Below, piece after piece: positions 41,632-54,300 of a DNA stretch of 64,000 bases. The notes beneath the pieces are model-generated. The model ran no database searches and was not told where the DNA came from. It saw nothing but the letters and a program-made list of their open reading frames with translations. The number at the start of each line of letters is the position of its first letter. Position 1 is the first letter of the stretch. The stretch spans positions 3,100,001 to 3,164,000 of the forward strand of contig OY751488.1 of the NCBI GenBank assembly GCA_963565915.1, read 5' to 3'. Made by a program: the position numbers and the translations under genes. The DNA is from Entoloma clypeatum (taxonomy: Eukaryota > Basidiomycota > Agaricomycetes > Agaricales > Entolomataceae).

Positions 41632-43540
41632 ATGCCCGCCAAACGCGCCTCTGCCGCCCTCTCCATCAATTTTATTATCGTCGGCGGCGGCGTCGGCGGC
41701 CTCGCATGTGCATATGCCCTCGCGCGAAGCGGCCATCGCGTCCGCGTCCTCGAAAAGAGCCCTTCTTCGCGGCACGTCCGTCTCTCTCCTCCATCCTCGA
41801 AGTCGCCCCTCCTGACGCGGTGCATTCCCCAGACCACCGGCGGCATCCGCATCCCCCCAAATATCAGCAAAATACTCATGGAGTGGGGGTTGGAGGACAG
41901 GTTGCGCAACGTTAGGCGTTGTCGCAAAAGCACTTTTCATTCAAGTGGGTGTTATAAATCATATTAAATGTCGCATATACGATACTTTTCTCGCGCTCAC
42001 CGTAATATCTAGTCGAAACAGGTGAATACCTCGGTTTTCTTGAGTGGAAGGAGGATGTCATCCGCGAAACCGGTGGCGAATTCCTTCTCATGGCCGTACG
42101 TTGAGCTCCTCCCACATCTCCCGCTCAGATCACTTCACCTGTTCTCAGCATGAAGAACTCCACGGTCTCATGCTCGAACTGGCTGTTTCCGTCGGAGCAC
42201 ACATCTCGTTTGATTCTCCCATCACTTCGGTTTCGACTGATGGAGACGGCCCTTCCGTAACACTAGCCGACGGTTCTACTCTCCAGGCAGATGTCGTCAT
42301 AGGTGCTGATGGCTTCCAGAGTCTTGTCAGGGATTTCATAAGTGGGGTTGAGGATCATCCCACTGAATCTGGTCAGAGCTTCCTCACGTACGTACCTAAG
42401 CTCCCTCGCAACCAGGCAGACCCACCCTTCTTCGTTTCCTGAATTGTAGAATAACCTTTCCTTCGGACCAACTAAGAAGCGACCCAGATTTAGGCAAATG
42501 GGTTGATCTTCCGGAGGTATGTATCGAAACAAATTTAATTTCATCTCTTCAAACTTGAAATGTCATTCTAGTGGCCAATATGGATGGGTGACATGAGATG
42601 TGTTCTTGGTATGTCCGCATCGTCTTTATACCCTCGGTCACCCTGACCGTCACATTAGCTTATCCGATCGTGAGTGCCGTCCCTCAGGAGAAAGGATCCA
42701 CCAAGCCCACAGAGTTTTTTCTAGCGAGACGGTCGCGAATTTTGTTTTCACATATATTGGCCTGATGATGAACTTTTGGACAAACAACCGATACAAGAGG
42801 GATGGGAGGAAGTCGTTTCCACAGATTGTATAGATCTCACTGGTTTCGATGACGGGTCAGTCGTGCTCCCGGCTCTCATGGGAAAAATTGTTTCTCACAT
42901 CTACTCAAGGATTCGGCGGCTAACAAGGATGGTCCCAACTGCCCTCCGAACAAAATATATGCTGCGTGATAATGTAGAAGACTGGGTCGATCAATCTGGA
43001 AGGGTGGTATTGATAGGAGAAGCTGCTCACCCTCTCCTAGTGAGTTTATCGGTTCCTCTGGCATGTAGTAATGTAACGCGTCGAATTCTTCATCAGCCAT
43101 GCTCAACGCAAGGCGCAGGCCTTGCAGTCGAAGATGCTGCTGCCCTTGGTGTTCTTATGTCTCACCTCCGGACATGGGAACAGATACCCCAATTCTTGGA
43201 AGCGTTCCAGGATTTGCGCCAGTCACGAAGCCTTGAAGTCAAAGCCTCTGAGCTACAAAATGCCAGTCTCTGCACTCTGCCTCCCGGCGAGGTGCGCGAC
43301 GGTCGAGATGCAGCCATGAGACTTTCATTGCACACGAATCCTGACGCTGATTGGGATGATACCTCGTTGAGAGAGCAGTATGATACCATTGGTTCTATCT
43401 TCGGATACAACGCCATAGAGGCGGCAGAAGATTGGTGGTTGAAGTGGGGTATCTTGGGCGATAACAGGGTGCAGAATCACGTCACAATGGACTTGTTTTC
43501 CAATTTTGCAATCACAAAGGTAGAAATCTCGCAGTCATAG
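41632..43540 (+). CDS. FAD-dependent monooxygenase (salicylate-hydroxylase-like)
   Basis: Starts at ATG 41632. FIIVGGGVGGLACAYALARSGHRVRVLEKS is the GxGxxG dinucleotide fold, then GIRIPPNISKILMEWGL. DVVIGADGFQSLVRDF is the DG motif and GRVVLIGEAAHPLL is the GD motif (here GE instead of GD). A final FAD-side helix STQGAGLAVEDAAALGVLMSH follows. These enzymes hydroxylate small aromatics or polyketide intermediates using NAD(P)H and oxygen. About six introns, some with less certain joints around 42600-42760. No neighbouring biosynthetic genes suggest a pathway. Converges with TAF10, 132 bp between stops. Confidence 0.88.
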
Positions 43541-43672
43541 ATAGTTACGCGTTGCTTACGAACCAGTGGTATATGTTCAAAAGACTTCAAAGACCAGCCG
43601 CCGAAGCAGAATGCTTGGACACACTCGGTCGTGCGCGTGACGCGAAGGCAGGGGCGACAGGGATATACGATG

Positions 43673-44343
43673 CTACATGTAGAATTCCGGCTTTCGCGCA
43701 TTTATACCATATTCTGAAAGTGCAGCACTCAAATCGTCCATCATCAATGTCGTTCTGGTCCGGTCCTGTGCCAAAATAGTTTTAACAGCACGACGGGAAT
43801 CAGGAGTTTCAAACCTTGACCGATCCTGGACCACTCAAGGGCTGATTGGCACGAGCTCTTCCACCAGCGGCATTCGTCCGAATGCGCGCGTGTTGATATG
43901 CATCCGCAGCGATATCAGATACAAATTTTTGGGCCGCAAGCGAAAGCAATCGTTTCCTGACGGAAAGATGGACTATAAGGAACAGGGCGATAGGTATGAA
44001 ACGTAGGGTCAAGCGCACAGCCTGACATCCTCGCATTCAAACCCAACACGTTGGAGGAAATAATCTGTCACTTCATTTGGGATCTGTAGGAGGGGAATCG
44101 ACCTCAGTGGTCAAGGTATATTGTTCATCTCGAACGGACCAGCGGGTCATAATCGTCGAGCATCAACATGAACTCCGCAAGAGTACGATCTTTCCGTGCC
44201 TCTTCGGCTGCCTGCCGTGTTTGTGCTGGAGCTGAGGATGTGGAGGCCGCGCCTGCAGTTCCGGTTTGCGTTTGCTGGGCATCTGGGGTACTATGAGAAT
44301 GTCCGGGCGCGAATCCTGATGTTGGCGGAGGTACAGTTGACAT
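43673..44343 (-). CDS. TAF10: TAF10, shared subunit of TFIID and SAGA
   Basis: Four minus-strand exons. The N-terminus is Ser/Thr/Ala-rich, then [16 protein letters not shown] leads through a splice into [15 protein letters not shown] sequence (here [22 protein letters not shown]). The histone-fold core follows with [26 protein letters not shown], and the C-terminal [22 protein letters not shown] ends at TAG 43673. About 180 aa with the complete TAF10 histone fold that pairs with TAF3/TAF8/SPT7. The ORFs seen without splicing are only pieces. SGF73, another SAGA subunit, lies 2.2 kb away. Confidence 0.95.
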
Positions 44344-45021
44344 GGGGAAGAAGTCGGGGTTTCGGAGTTGGCGGGATTTAAAATAGCTATAAAATGAGGC
44401 GGTTACTAAAACTTCAAAACACCACCTTCAATGTGAGTAACCCTCAACGTTGCCTTTTTTTTGCCTTTTTATCTTCCGGTTTATATGATGTTTGAGGCAT
44501 TTGGCTTTACGCGGGAGCGCACCCTGCACTGCAGAAACCTATCTCAGCTACCTTCGGGCGGTGCTGCTTTGGTGGTATTCGTCCCGCTCTCTCTGAATCC
44601 GGCTCTTCCCTCCTTTCATTTTGCATGTACTAACGAGGACTTTCTCCCAGGTCTCTGCCATTTTACGTCCTGTTGCAATGATGAATTTTTTAGTTTGTAG
44701 ATAGATAGCATTTTTCATGTAATAGAATGTTGAGGTGCAATTATGATGTCCTTAGTCATGTTCATACCACTGTTGTTGCGTTTTCTTTCTCTAGCAGAAT
44801 ACAGGCGCCGCCCGCTCACGTTCATTTCTAGTAAGTCTGTGACACTGCGACCAAGCCACCGCCAGGCAGCCTCAGCCAAGCCTCAGCGCTCAGCAACGAT
44901 ATACTCGGCGCCAACGGGTTTTAATCTGATTGTGGGGAAGGTACATAAACCATCTGATGGGCTTGCCAGTGGCTGAATGACAGGGTGGCTGAGTTGCTTG
45001 CTCTTGACAGTTTCGAATCCT
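44344..45021 (+). other. Intergenic region with possible small spliced transcript
   Basis: Between TAF10 and the Zn2Cys6 gene. Signs of splicing on the + strand are a GTGAGT donor at 44434, an acceptor TGCAG near 44540, and a perfect branch site TACTAAC (44628-44634) followed by TTTCTCCCAG (acceptor 44650). Joining ATG 44393 through these gives a tiny Cys-rich peptide I do not recognise. It could be a small gene, a long 5' UTR of the factor downstream, or an RNA host gene. Nothing firmer can be said. Confidence 0.35.
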
Positions 45022-48000
45022 ATGACAACTTCTAAAGTCTGCGACGAGTCGGGATCAAGAAAACCAGGTTTATCATGTGCTGAATGCCGAAGGTAAGAGG
45101 ACAAAACGAGCCTGGTCATATCTAAAAACACAATTCCTTCAGGTCAAAGCTAAAGTGTGATAGGTATCAAGCTATCACTTCCTCATATTTTCCTTGGTCT
45201 GATCAACGGGGCAGAGTATTTCCATGCCAGTCATGTATCAGGTATGTGGTCGGCACCATCGGCTCAGAACGTTCTACTCCAATGTTGCAGGCGAGGATGT
45301 CCCGGCATTTGCCCAGAAGGTTTGTCCTGTGGATCATCTTGCGTCGTCTTTGGCTAAGATATCCTGTAATAGGAACGCTAGCCGCGACGAAGGGGAACAA
45401 GTGAGAATGTCATTCTTTTCGATCCCAAAGCCGTTATTATTGAGCTCGGGCCGCTTCACAGGGTCCTTATGGCTCAAGCACAGAGACTCACAGAACAGGT
45501 TAAAATGTTGAACGCGAGAGTCCAAGAGCTCGAAGCCGCCCTTGGCCAGACACAACCCCCGCCAATCAGGATGAAGATGCACACAAACCTTGTCACGCAT
45601 GACAGGGACAGCTATGGCGAAGGAGAGGGCAAGGAGATCTCGAAAGCAATGGGGTCACTTTCGCTAGGCCTTGACGGGCAAGCGAAGTATCATGGAGAAT
45701 CAGCAGGATCTGAGGTGCGTCTCCTTGAGTCAAGTTCAATCTCGGCTTTGACAGAGAACGGTTTTCACAGTATTTGCAAGACCTTCTCGGGGTATGTGTG
45801 TTCGCCCCATAGCCTTGTCCATTCCGATTTCAATCCCCACACACAGCCGTCTGAAGAGGACATCCAAATATTCAAGCAGGGTTCAGTCAACCTCCCGAAC
45901 GAAATCATCGACCTGATGCGGGCATTTCCTTTTGGTTTGAAGGATTGTCCTTACAACAACTCAATTTTTTTCCCCTACCTACCAACTAAACAAAGAGCTA
46001 TGGAGCTGGCATCAATATACTACAGAAATGTAGCCTGGATGTACGTTTACCCCCTTTCCTATTGTTCAGTCCTGATGTACGGGTTGGTTAACAGGTACGA
46101 TCCCGTTTCCTTCGAAGATTTCATGATGTCCATCATCAATCCAATCTACGGTGATCATGGATATGCCGTTATCGATGCCCTGCATTCCCACCGCCTTTCG
46201 GTGTTCTTTATGGTCTTGGCTCACGGGAGATTCTATCACCCTCTTCCGGCGACAGATATCTCAGCGGAACAGTTTCATTCTCTTGCTAGGGCGGCTCTTT
46301 CCCTCGATTCAATCCTGATCGAAGTCACTCCTGCAACTGTCCAAGCCTTGTTCCTCGTCTTTCGTTTTGTTTATGACGCAGATCTTACGGCCAAAGAAGA
46401 GCGGTGGTTATTGGCTGGTCTTTGTGCTAGAATTGCTCACACGGTATGTTGATGTCAGATGAAAATCATTCCCCTCACTGGCTAATGTCCTTTCTGATAA
46501 GATCGGCCTACGTAAGTTGCCGTCGCCGTTCCCCCATCTCATAACCTGAGCCTTCATCCCCGTTCTGTAGAACGGGACGGCGCAGCATGGGGCCTTGAAC
46601 GTGAGGAAATTCAGCGACGTCGACGTGTACGAATCTTTTCTTGTCAATCTCCTCTCTCTGAACATCCTTTTCTTTAGCTGTTTTGGGAACTTTTTGTTTG
46701 GGAATCTTGGTCAGTAAGTGCAAAGCGTCATGTTTGTCTGGACTCTTGCTCATCCTTGTGCAGAGCCTTGTGCATGGTCGTCCTGGTGCCCTTCTCATTA
46801 ATCATACCGACTGCAAATTTGCAGACGACCTGGATCCATTCCACGATCCATCTGGGAAAATTGAACTTGGATGTGCGATCTCGTTTTCTCTGGTGCTATC
46901 CAACAATCTCACGCACCTGATAGTTCACGCGTGGAAATTCCGTTACTCTGCAGAATGCCTATCGGTCTCAGTGGACCACGTTTTCAGTACAAAAGCACCG
47001 CCTTACTCAGCCTTATTGGCAATTGAGAAGAAGATTCACCAGTTTCCGATTCCCAACCATTTGCGCTCCCCGGAGCAGGCTTCCGACACTGGTCTGTCTT
47101 GGTCGAGTGACCCCGTGCGCGCCCTTCAACAATATTGCACTTTATGTGTAAGAGAGTCGAGTTCGCGCTCAGTTCACTGTTTCGTATCACCAATTGATAA
47201 CTGACTGGACATCTGTCAGATCTTCTCTACATCCATCGGAGTTACTTCGCTCAGGCGATCCGAGAAACGTCGGAGAATCCGCTGCAACACAAGTATGGTC
47301 GATCGGTATCGGCTACGTATCAAAGCGCTTGCCGCCTGATATCCAGTCTCCGGAGTCTATATCTCATTTGTCCCCTCGCGTCTCACGTTTGGTTCTTCTG
47401 GTCGGGGGTATTTTCCGCTTGTGTATGATATTCATGAACATCACAAAAACGTGACCTGACATTCCTTTAGGTTGTTCTAGGAGCATTCGTTGTCGAAAGT
47501 CCAGGGTGCTCCCTGTCCGAAAGAGCCATCCATATACTTGAAACAACCCTTCCGTTCTTTGAAGATGGGTCAAGGCCATGTCGACCCCCATCTAGCTTGG
47601 TAGGCTTTTCGTGTCCTTTAATCTCTGGTAATCTGAGGTTGTCTCCCAACAGATCTTTCTCCAGAAGATGTATAAGCGCGCTTCCTCTTCATATGGCGCC
47701 TTTAGATCAGGGTTGTTCCAGAATTCAAACCAGTCAAATGAAACGGATGACCTGGAGGTGATAGGGGGTCGCAAGTCTGTAATTACCCCCAAGTCCAATA
47801 CAAACTCACCTTCATATCTCCATCGCGAGAGTGAGGGTGGTAGCAGTCCTCCCAGTCATTCCGGCGCTGCGGAAACGCTCATGGTCCTTCACCAACATAT
47901 AGATAGTCCTCCCTCTCATCCCCAGAAAAGCCCCGATTTTGGAATGGCTCCTGCTTCCCAGTTCCAACATCCACCATATTCGAAGGTGATGGAAACGGAA

Positions 48001-48300
48001 CACGGCTATATGGATGCTCGCACATCTGCAGCTCCCGAATTACCTGTTGGCCTCACATCTGGGAATCAGGCCGATCTCAGCCCAAGAAAAGTTGCATCTT
48101 GGCAACCATCGTACTCGACCGATCGTCATCACTATTCCCCTCATTCACCCTCGTCCAATGTCTATGCCCCTTATGACACTTCTGTTGACATGCAGGACAC
48201 AGGCTCCGAAGGAGTACGTTATGGGTATATTCCAGCCCCAATGACTCAAGACGAGATCTGGCGGAATTTCATGCTTACATTCAATGGACAGGGACAGTGA
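45022..48300 (+). CDS. Zn(II)2Cys6 fungal transcription factor
   Basis: The binuclear zinc cluster becomes visible only after splicing five small exons (45022-45092, 45143-45163, 45215-45241, 45291-45319, 45373-45400): C-x2-C-x6-C-x6-C-x2-C in SCAECRRSKLKCDRVFPCQSC, then IRRGCPGIC. A short TLAATKGNK linker and a leucine-rich coiled coil (LTEQVKMLNARVQELEAAL) follow from 45462. Next is the fungal-specific regulatory domain (AIRAFSA-like middle, GRPGALLINHTDCKFADDLD, FVFSTKAPPYS) and a Ser/Pro-rich activation tail ending TFNGQGQ. A DNA-binding regulator of unknown targets. Unspliced ORFs cover only the middle and end. Confidence 0.92.
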
Positions 48301-48480
48301 GGGGGAAGGGACAGACGTCGCTGAAAGTATCTATCTAGCTATCTCTGCACTGTCAACTTGCTATCTGTACCGATGTAATACGTTATTGATTTATTCATGA
48401 CCATTATCGATTGAACGCTAATGGGGAATTGTCAAAGTTTGGCGATTGCATACAGTATCTTCACTGATTAGCGTGCAGCC

Positions 48481-50025
48481 TCACGTCATGTCCATCTGAA
48501 TAAGGTGGTGCCCATCTAAAGGCATCGACGGGATCTTATCTTTAAACTCCATGGCAGTGAGGAGTGTATCGACGTCAGGAGAGACAGAGAATCTCTTGTT
48601 TACTTCCCCAAGAACGACAAGTCGTTTGCCGGTTGCGTCGAGATATACTGCTTGCTGGAGGAAAGAGGGTTGAGTTGTTGCATTGACCTGTGCCAACGAG
48701 TCAGAATCAAACAGAAAAGTGCACATCGAGAACGCACATCGAGAACTATCCCATTGGCGAGCTTCATCTTAACGGCACCACTCCGGTAAACTACAAGTTC
48801 TCCAATGACTCCATCGATGGTTGGTTCCGGTAAAGTCGTCTGCTGTTGGGAGGCTGGTGTTTTTGATGATCCCGGTTCACCTTTGACGCCGAGAGGAAAG
48901 GCTTGCTTGTCAGCCACCTCTGTTCTGTCTGAGATACCATCCATTGGTGGAGGTGGGAAACCTCCTTGAGGTACGAATGAAGGGAAAGGAGACGGGAACT
49001 GGAAGAGATAGAGTCTTTCTTCTCGAAGGCCTGTAGTCTGCGAAACGAAGGTTTGAGTGAGCCGAACGAGAAAAGGCTGAATTGAACGGAATACCTGTTC
49101 AGCGTCCGCTCTAGCCGTGAAGTTCTCGATGATATCTTCCATTTCCTCTTCTTCTTCGCTTTCGCTAAGGTCGAGGGCATTGGCTGCGTCAACTGCACCA
49201 GTTCCTGGGGCAAGAAAAGATTGGTGCTAGGGGACAAGGGGGTGCGCTGGAAGGCATACCGGGGGCTTCAACGAGTTCTTCTTTCTTCACCTTTTTCGAA
49301 TAGCGTTCTTTTCGCAAGCTTTGTGGAGCCATCCAGTCCATTTGAGATATATGTTCCATGTCAACGATTTCGACGCCTTCATCTGGCTCGGAATATACTT
49401 CATCGTCCTCGGCAGCTTTCGTTACAGCAATTTTTCCCTTGCTCTCAAATTCTGATTTGACTGTTGCCAGACCGCTAGGTCGAATGCTCGAGCCGAGAGA
49501 AGGACCAGATCCAGGAATTGGAACGGGCGAGAAATTGGAGCTTGGAACGGACCGCCTGAAGCTGCTCCCCGCTAGGGCAGGTCCCATCGCAAACGGGCCA
49601 CTGGCAGTCATCTCAAGGTCTGGTCGAGGGGCCCCTCTGCCTCTTCCTCTGCCTCTACCATCTCCGCGTCCACGGCCACGTCCTCTGCTACGTTCGGTAA
49701 CTGCTGCAGAAACTTCTTGAGGAGCGGCTTCCTGGAAATGGGTTTCATTCAACTCTCAGTATGAGGGATGTTCCTCAGGACGCACGGGTTGTACTTCTCT
49801 AAGCCAGCCTGTGAGTGATTTCTGTGCGGGATATATGAGTTGGGGAGGACTTATTCACTCCTTTTTCCTTCTAGCGGGGAGTGTCGGGACGAATTTGAGC
49901 TTTTGGGTACCCTGGCGGGTGACGTCGCTTGGATTCTTTGCAAGACTTCCTATGGCCTTTTGTGGGAGAATTCCTGAAGTAGGTGTGTCGTGAAAGATTG
50001 ATTTACCAGAGTCTTGACGAGCCAT
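48481..50025 (-). CDS. RPC53: RNA polymerase III subunit RPC4 (Rpc53)
   Basis: Starts at ATG 50025 (MARQDSGKS). KLKFVPTLPARRKKE is the conserved N-terminal motif, then an Arg-Gly repeat segment (about 25 residues), an acidic linker (SEPDEGVEIVDMEHISQMDWMAPQSLRKERY), RLYLFQFPSPFPSF, and the C-terminal dimerisation part GVIGELVVYRSGAVKMKLANGIVLDV and FLQQAVYLDATGKRLVVLGEVNKRFSVSPDVDTLL. This pairs with Rpc37 at the Pol III termination/reinitiation site. About six introns; the one before the Arg-Gly segment ends CCAG after donor GTGCGT. Divergent from the HGPRT gene with only 101 bp between starts. Confidence 0.94.
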
Positions 50026-50126
50026 CTGTGCTGGATATATATCCACGTGATCGACGATATCTGATTCTCAACTCAACCACTACTTACACAGAACATCGCA
50101 TAACATCGCACCCGCGAACCCGATAA

Positions 50127-51234
50127 ATGGCGGAAACAAAGCTTCATGTCACTTACAACGATATCCATAACCTCATTCGCAGGACAACACCTAAAATTGC
50201 CGCAGAGTTCAATCCTGACCTCCTGATCGCGATTGGTAGGGAAAACGCTATGTAGGCTCTAGCTCGCCTTTGCTAACATTCATTTTTCCAAACAGGTGGC
50301 GGGTCAGTACACATTAATGTCATAACCGTTGAACACTGAATCGAGGAAGATATAGGGGTTTTTTTCCCCGCCCGTGTCATGGTGAACATACTTCACCAAC
50401 CTGTCGTAGATCATATGTGTTCACGTTGGAGCCGTGCAGCGTACCCTTCTGAGAGAAGCGACTGAGAACAAGACTTTGCAGATTCAAGCCATTGGGCTGT
50501 CGCTTTACGAACCCGTCGCGGGAACTACCGTAGAGCAGCTTGGGAAAGAGGTCGTCCGGACACAGTGGATGTGATTCCCTCTCTTCTTGCTTTGTGGCCT
50601 ATGGTGATTGACGTCCCAACAGGTCAAATCCAGGGGAAATTCTTGTCGGAAAGAGGAACCTCATCGTTGTGAGTTGTGTTTGCGACGGAAGACGTTCGAA
50701 CCTGTAATGTGCGCAGGACGAAGTGGATGACAGTCGGAAAACTCTCCAGTGAGCATGCATACCGGAAGGAGTAAGGAACGAAACATTCTGATATGACAGT
50801 TACGCGCTTTCGGAGTTGCAGAAAGACGTCGAGGTCGAGCTGTTGCTCCATCCAGAGGCGGAACGTGAGGCATTGCGTGGGGCAACGAAGTTTGCGATTT
50901 TTGTGGTGCACAACAAGAAGAAGGCCAAACTTGCGGAATTGCCTCCGGGAACACCGTGGGTTGTCTTGACACCGTTTCTGCGCCTGTGCAATGACCAACC
51001 ACTTGGGTAGCTATTATTCTGGAGAAGATACGATTGGGGAAGCATGGCGAGTTTGATACGATATTTCTCACAGACTGAGAGCTGAGACCAACTTCACAGG
51101 TTGGAATATCCTTGGGAAGCAAGGTAAGATGCACGCTTTGGAAGGTGGTATGTTTTTTAATGCTGGCTTGTAGTGACATCGAGGAGCACGATCGGTTGGC
51201 TGGGCTGGATAAAGAGAGAGTCAAAGCAGTTTAA
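50127..51234 (+). CDS. HPT1: Hypoxanthine-guanine phosphoribosyltransferase
   Basis: Starts at ATG 50127: KLHVTYNDIHNLIRRTTPKIA, then DLLIAIG GGG FFPARVM across two introns, IQAIGLSLYEPV and RTQWM. The PRPP-binding motif IVDEVDDSRKTL is split by an intron (joined near 50718), then VVHNKKKAKLAELP and YPWEASDIEEHDRLAGLDKERVKAV to TAA 51234. This matches the yeast Hpt1-type purine salvage enzyme that joins PRPP to hypoxanthine or guanine in the cytosol. Eight or so short exons. The ORF track fragment at 50816 is one of them. A 153-bp gap leads to the helicase gene. Confidence 0.92.
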
Positions 51235-51387
51235 CCGTACTCAGCTGCTGTGCTAAATTTATGCATACCTGAGTACGTGGGTCCACCGCAGCACCGCCAT
51301 CAAACTTCTCAGCGTCTAAGTTGTCCAGCATCTACTACATAAGAATCCTTGTTGTCTGTCTGCAATGCCGTCAATTTGTCCCACATC

Positions 51388-54300
51388 ATGGCCTCTGCCC
51401 GCCTCTTCAAGCTCACTAAGCACCTTGACGCTGTTGTACACGGCCGCCTCCCCGTCACTTCCCACAATGCCAGTCTCTTTCTCGAGGCCATCTCTGTCCA
51501 GCAAGATCGCCCTTCCTGTATCAACAAGCTTATCGCCAGCAAGTGCGGCCTTGATGCCGTCCAGGCAGCGATGCGATGTAACATCACCCCTGACTTTCTC
51601 AATGGCCCAGCCGCCTCTTTCTTGTCTTATCTGCGGGCACCAGATCTGAAGGATGTCGCCGGTGGACTCTTCCTGGATGAAATTGTGATGAGAATTGTGG
51701 ACCCGCCCATTTTCTGGGATGCCTTTTCCCTCTCTTTTACCAGAGGCCTGCTTTCGAACGATGCACAAGTTTGCTTCGCATGGCTGCTCCACCATCTTGT
51801 CTCCTTACCTGCCTCTACCTCGAACGCATATCGCAATCAGGCCTGCACTCTTGTGAGCGTGCTTCAGACTTCACCTGAAACCGCTGTCAGGAACCTTGGT
51901 CAGAGGATTGACCATGTCCTTTCCACCCGCAACGCCGCGGTCACGCCGACCAGCAACGCCCGTGATGGTCCTGGTGGCCGTCACGATAACGATCATACCG
52001 ACTTCCGTGACATTGCCATCCTCCCGACCTCTGAAGAAATCAAGTCAAGAGAACCACCTTTTTTGAGGCCCAGTGACGCCTTAGACGACCCCAGCACAGA
52101 ACACATGCGTCTTTCCCTGCACCTCGACAACCAGTTTCGGCTATTGCGCGAGGATATGCTATATGAGATGCGTGAGGAGTTGGAGATTGCATTTGGGAAA
52201 AAAAAGGGTAATCACAGAGGGCTAGTTTTGAATGGGCTGACTCCACTCGATATATATTGTGGACCCGACAACAAACGCTGCAAATGGGGTGTCACGCTAC
52301 GTTGCAACGACGATCTCCCACAGCTCAAGAATGCCAAGGATCGGAGAAAGTTTCTGAATGACAACCGCAATCTCCTCCGTCACCAATCTTTAACCTGCTT
52401 GATGGTGGACGGGGAAATTCTGGCCTTTCCCACCATCAATCGCGATGAAGAACTCCTTGCACGGAAGCCCTCCGTGGTAGTGCTGCAGTTCGAAGGAGAG
52501 GTATCGACGTCAAAGGTTCTCCTCAAGCTCAAGACCGCTAAAGCAATCAAGCTTATTCAGATTGACACGGCCGTCTTCTCGTATGCACCTGTTCTCAGCG
52601 CGCTTCAGCACATCACATCTATGCCACTTTCCCCCGAGCTCTTCCTTTGGAAGGACGACGATACCAGCACAGAAACCATATTCCAGCCATCAGTCATCGT
52701 CCAGGCTCTTCGAAAGAACCCAAAATGTGACCTGAAAGATATACTCAAGACGTCCAAAACCATCAGACTGGACCAATCGCAGGCCGATTCTCTCATTTCA
52801 GGACTGACTCAGAGAGTATCTTTGATTCAAGGCCCGCCCGGTAGGTTCTTTGAACCGTCACTTGTCCGATTACTCAGATCAATATTTCTTATCAGGCACC
52901 GGCAAGTCATTCATTGGCGCACTCATTGCCAAATCCATACATGATTTCACACATTTGACTATTATGGTCGTTTGCTATACCAATCATGCACTTGACGATA
53001 TCCTCACAGGGCTTCTTGACATAGGGATTCCTTCAGATAGTATGGTGCGGCTCGGCGGGAAGTCTACCTCACGCACGGAGGCGATGACTATGCAGAAGCA
53101 GAAATCGACATTCAGACGAGATAAAGCCGCTTGGGCTGTCATTGATCGACTCAAATCGGCAGCTGAAACTTTCCGTGAGGATCTGGAGGAAAAGTTCAGC
53201 AGTTATTTACAATCAAACGTGGCAGCGAAGGACATTTTGGACCACCTAGAATTCGAAAGCTCCGAGTTTTTTGAAGCCTTTCGAGTTCCTCAGACTGAAG
53301 ATGGTTCCACACTGGTTGGTGTGGGAGGTAAAGCTGTGACTGAGTTTTATCTCTTGCAGCAATGGGAAAGGGGCCATCATGCAGGTATCTTCAGAAATGA
53401 GCCAAATGTCGAGCAAGCATCACATATCTGGACAATGCGTCTCCCAGATCGACGGGAACAGCTTGATAAATGGAGGAATGCGATTTTGCAGGAACAAGTG
53501 GACGACATGTATGCCGTCGCATCAAAATATAACAGTTTTCAAGATCAACTTGCTCGCCAATGGGCTGAAAAGGATACGGAAATTCTTCGGAGCAAGCGCA
53601 TCATTGGATGTACTACGACCGCAGCGGCAAAGTATAGCGATAGTATTCAAAGTGCGTCTCCGGACGTTCTCCTTGTTGAAGAGGCAGGGGAAATTCTTGA
53701 AAGTCATGTCCTCACTGCTCTCGGCTCCAAGACATCGCAGCTTGTCATGATAGGTGATCACAAGTGAGTACATGGAAACTTCAAATATTGGGGGTCATAC
53801 CAAGATGGATTTCAGGCAACTGCGGCCAAAAGTGAATCATTACAAGCTTACAGTCGAAAAAGGGGATGGATATGATCTGAATAGGTCTCTTTTTGAACGC
53901 CTCATCATTAAAGGGTATCCTCACGAGAAGCTCACCCAACAACACCGGATGCGCCCGGAGATTTCTGAACTTGTTCGTGCGCTAACATACCCGGAACTTG
54001 TCGACGCTCCGAAAACCCAGGGCCGCGCCAATCTCCGCGGCGTGCAGGATAATATCGTCTTCATCAGCCATGACCATCCGGAGGATAATTCCCTACAGCT
54101 TGCTGATCGCCGGGATGGCGAATCGACATCTTCGAAACAAAACTCCTATGAAGTACAAATGGTTCTCAAAATATTGCGCTATCTTGCACAACAGGGATAC
54201 GGAACTGACACGGTTGTCATTCTGACACCATATCTTGGTCAGCTTCAGAAACTGCAATCTGCACTGAAGCAGGACAACGATCCCATTCTTAATGATCTCG

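Noticed and set aside
41632..44343. A secondary-metabolite cluster around the FAD monooxygenase
   Set aside because: Neighbours are SAGA, TFIID and transcription genes with no synthase, P450 or transporter partner.
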